Shown here piece after piece: positions 63,395 through 64,000 of a DNA stretch of 64,000 nucleotides. Below the pieces are notes generated by a model. It did not search any database. It saw only the letters and a list, made by a program, of their open reading frames with translations, and was not told where the DNA came from. Position 1 is the stretch's first letter; the number at the start of each line of letters is the position of its first letter. The stretch lies in contig CAZHRC010000001.1 in NCBI GenBank assembly GCA_964533865.1, positions 248,001-312,000 of the forward strand. The letters run 5' to 3'. The DNA is from CAZHRC01 sp964533865 (GTDB taxonomy: Bacteria > Bacillota > Clostridia > Tissierellales > Peptoniphilaceae). A program made the translations under genes and the position numbers.

Positions 63395-64000
63395 CTAGAG
63401 TTTTTCAATCTCTTCCATTAAAGCATCCAATAACATTTCTTCTTTGACTTGACGTACCACTTTGCCTTGTTTAAAAATAACTCCTGTCCCTTTTCCTCCA
63501 GCTATCCCAATGTCCGCTAATTTCGCTTCTCCTGGCCCATTTACCGGGCAACCCATAATCGCTACTTTAATATTCTTATTGAGTTTATCCAATTTCTTTT
63601 CCGCGTGTTCAACCAGATGAATGAGATCTAATTGGGTTCTACCACAAGTAGGACAAGAGATAATATCGATGCCTTCTTGCTTTAAGCCTAAGGATTTAAG
63701 AATTTCTTTTCCAATCATGATTTCCTGAATGGGATCTCCAGTGATTGAGACTCTAATCGTATCGCCAATACCGTTACTTAAAAGAGCACCAATCCCCACA
63801 CTCGATTTAATCGTCCCTTTTATAGAAGGTCCAGACTCGGTGACGCCGAGATGAAGAGGATAGTCGCAGAGGGCTGATAATTTAGTATAGCAAGCGATGT
63901 TAGTAGGCACATCCGAAGATTTGATGGAGAGTTTCAAATTGTAGAAACCCATACTTTCTAAGACTTCAACTTCTTCCATCATACTATAAACCATAGAGTC
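63395..64000 (-). CDS. ispG: 4-hydroxy-3-methylbut-2-enyl diphosphate synthase, C-terminal part (window edge)
   Basis: The last 201 residues of IspG (GcpE); the start lies beyond the window. The [4Fe-4S] cysteines are in ISCPTCGRTQ and MGCPVNGPGE. It reduces MEcPP to HMBPP in the MEP isoprenoid pathway. Its stop codon overlaps the polC ribosome site, so polC probably depends on this upstream transcript. Confidence 0.94.
   Translation of the reverse strand, partial: DSMVYSMMEEVEVLESMGFYNLKLSIKSSDVPTNIACYTKLSALCDYPLHLGVTESGPSIKGTIKSSVGIGALLSNGIGDTIRVSITGDPIQEIMIGKEILKSLGLKQEGIDIISCPTCGRTQLDLIHLVEHAEKKLDKLNKNIKVAIMGCPVNGPGEAKLADIGIAGGKGTGVIFKQGKVVRQVKEEMLLDALMEEIEKL

Noticed and set aside
1..64000. 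CRISPR arrays, tRNA or rRNA genes, prophage
   Set aside because: No regularly spaced repeats, no tRNA-like cloverleaf and no rRNA signature were seen; genes are densely packed core functions.

Overview
The window looks like a chromosomal core segment of a low-GC, Gram-positive anaerobe of the class Clostridia (Bacillota). The signs are a PolC-type DNA polymerase III, RNase Y, a DUF1292 protein, the PyrK/PyrD type-1B dihydroorotate dehydrogenase, PepD, a YhaO/YhaN nuclease pair, a LexA/YneA-like SOS pair and strong AGGAGG ribosome sites. I cannot fix the genus; gene order would suit a clostridial lineage outside Clostridium sensu stricto. I see no rRNA, tRNA, CRISPR array or prophage.

Layout, plus strand 1-39272 with small minus-strand islands. 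124-6694: a kinase-like protein with a degenerate catalytic loop, CvfB, a cytosolic parvulin, PepD, DUF1292, a radical SAM protein and two small conserved proteins. 6741-7166 (minus): a small membrane protein. 7270-12743: RluA, ROK kinase, response regulator, sensor kinase and lipoprotein, mostly with stop/start overlaps. 12793-13809 (minus): a 31-residue membrane peptide, RecX and a GIY-YIG protein. 13981-22026: an orphan helical protein, a PC4-like protein, cobU-cobS-cobC, a 209-residue unknown, a patatin, YhaO/YhaN and a phosphoesterase. 22030-25398: nagB, CYTH, proB, proA. 25441-26567: a small minus-strand protein and a HAD phosphatase. 26756-31162: pyrB-pyrI-pyrF-pyrK-pyrD-pyrE. 31257-39272: miaB-mutS-mutL-miaA and a methionine gamma-lyase-like enzyme.

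From 39326 to the end the genes run on the minus strand, except the SOS-controlled LysM gene at 40094. They are lexA, a Xer-family recombinase, an aminotransferase, a decayed ISL3-type transposase, rny, recA, pgsA, ftsK/spoIIIE, pnp, rpsO, then the operon rimP-nusA-ylxR-infB-rbfA-nrnA-truB-ribF, and polC and ispG (cut by the window edge).

Together this is information processing (replication, mismatch repair, SOS, translation initiation, RNA decay) with several biosynthetic units (UMP, proline, late cobalamin, isoprenoid). No single clearly new system stands out. The most interesting unexplained items are the 31-residue peptide coupled to recX, the nested inverted repeats beside the tyrosine recombinase at 41441-41617, the double SOS operator at 40027-40079, two candidate autoregulatory leaders (rpsO and rimP) and the unknown-patatin-YhaON gene set.
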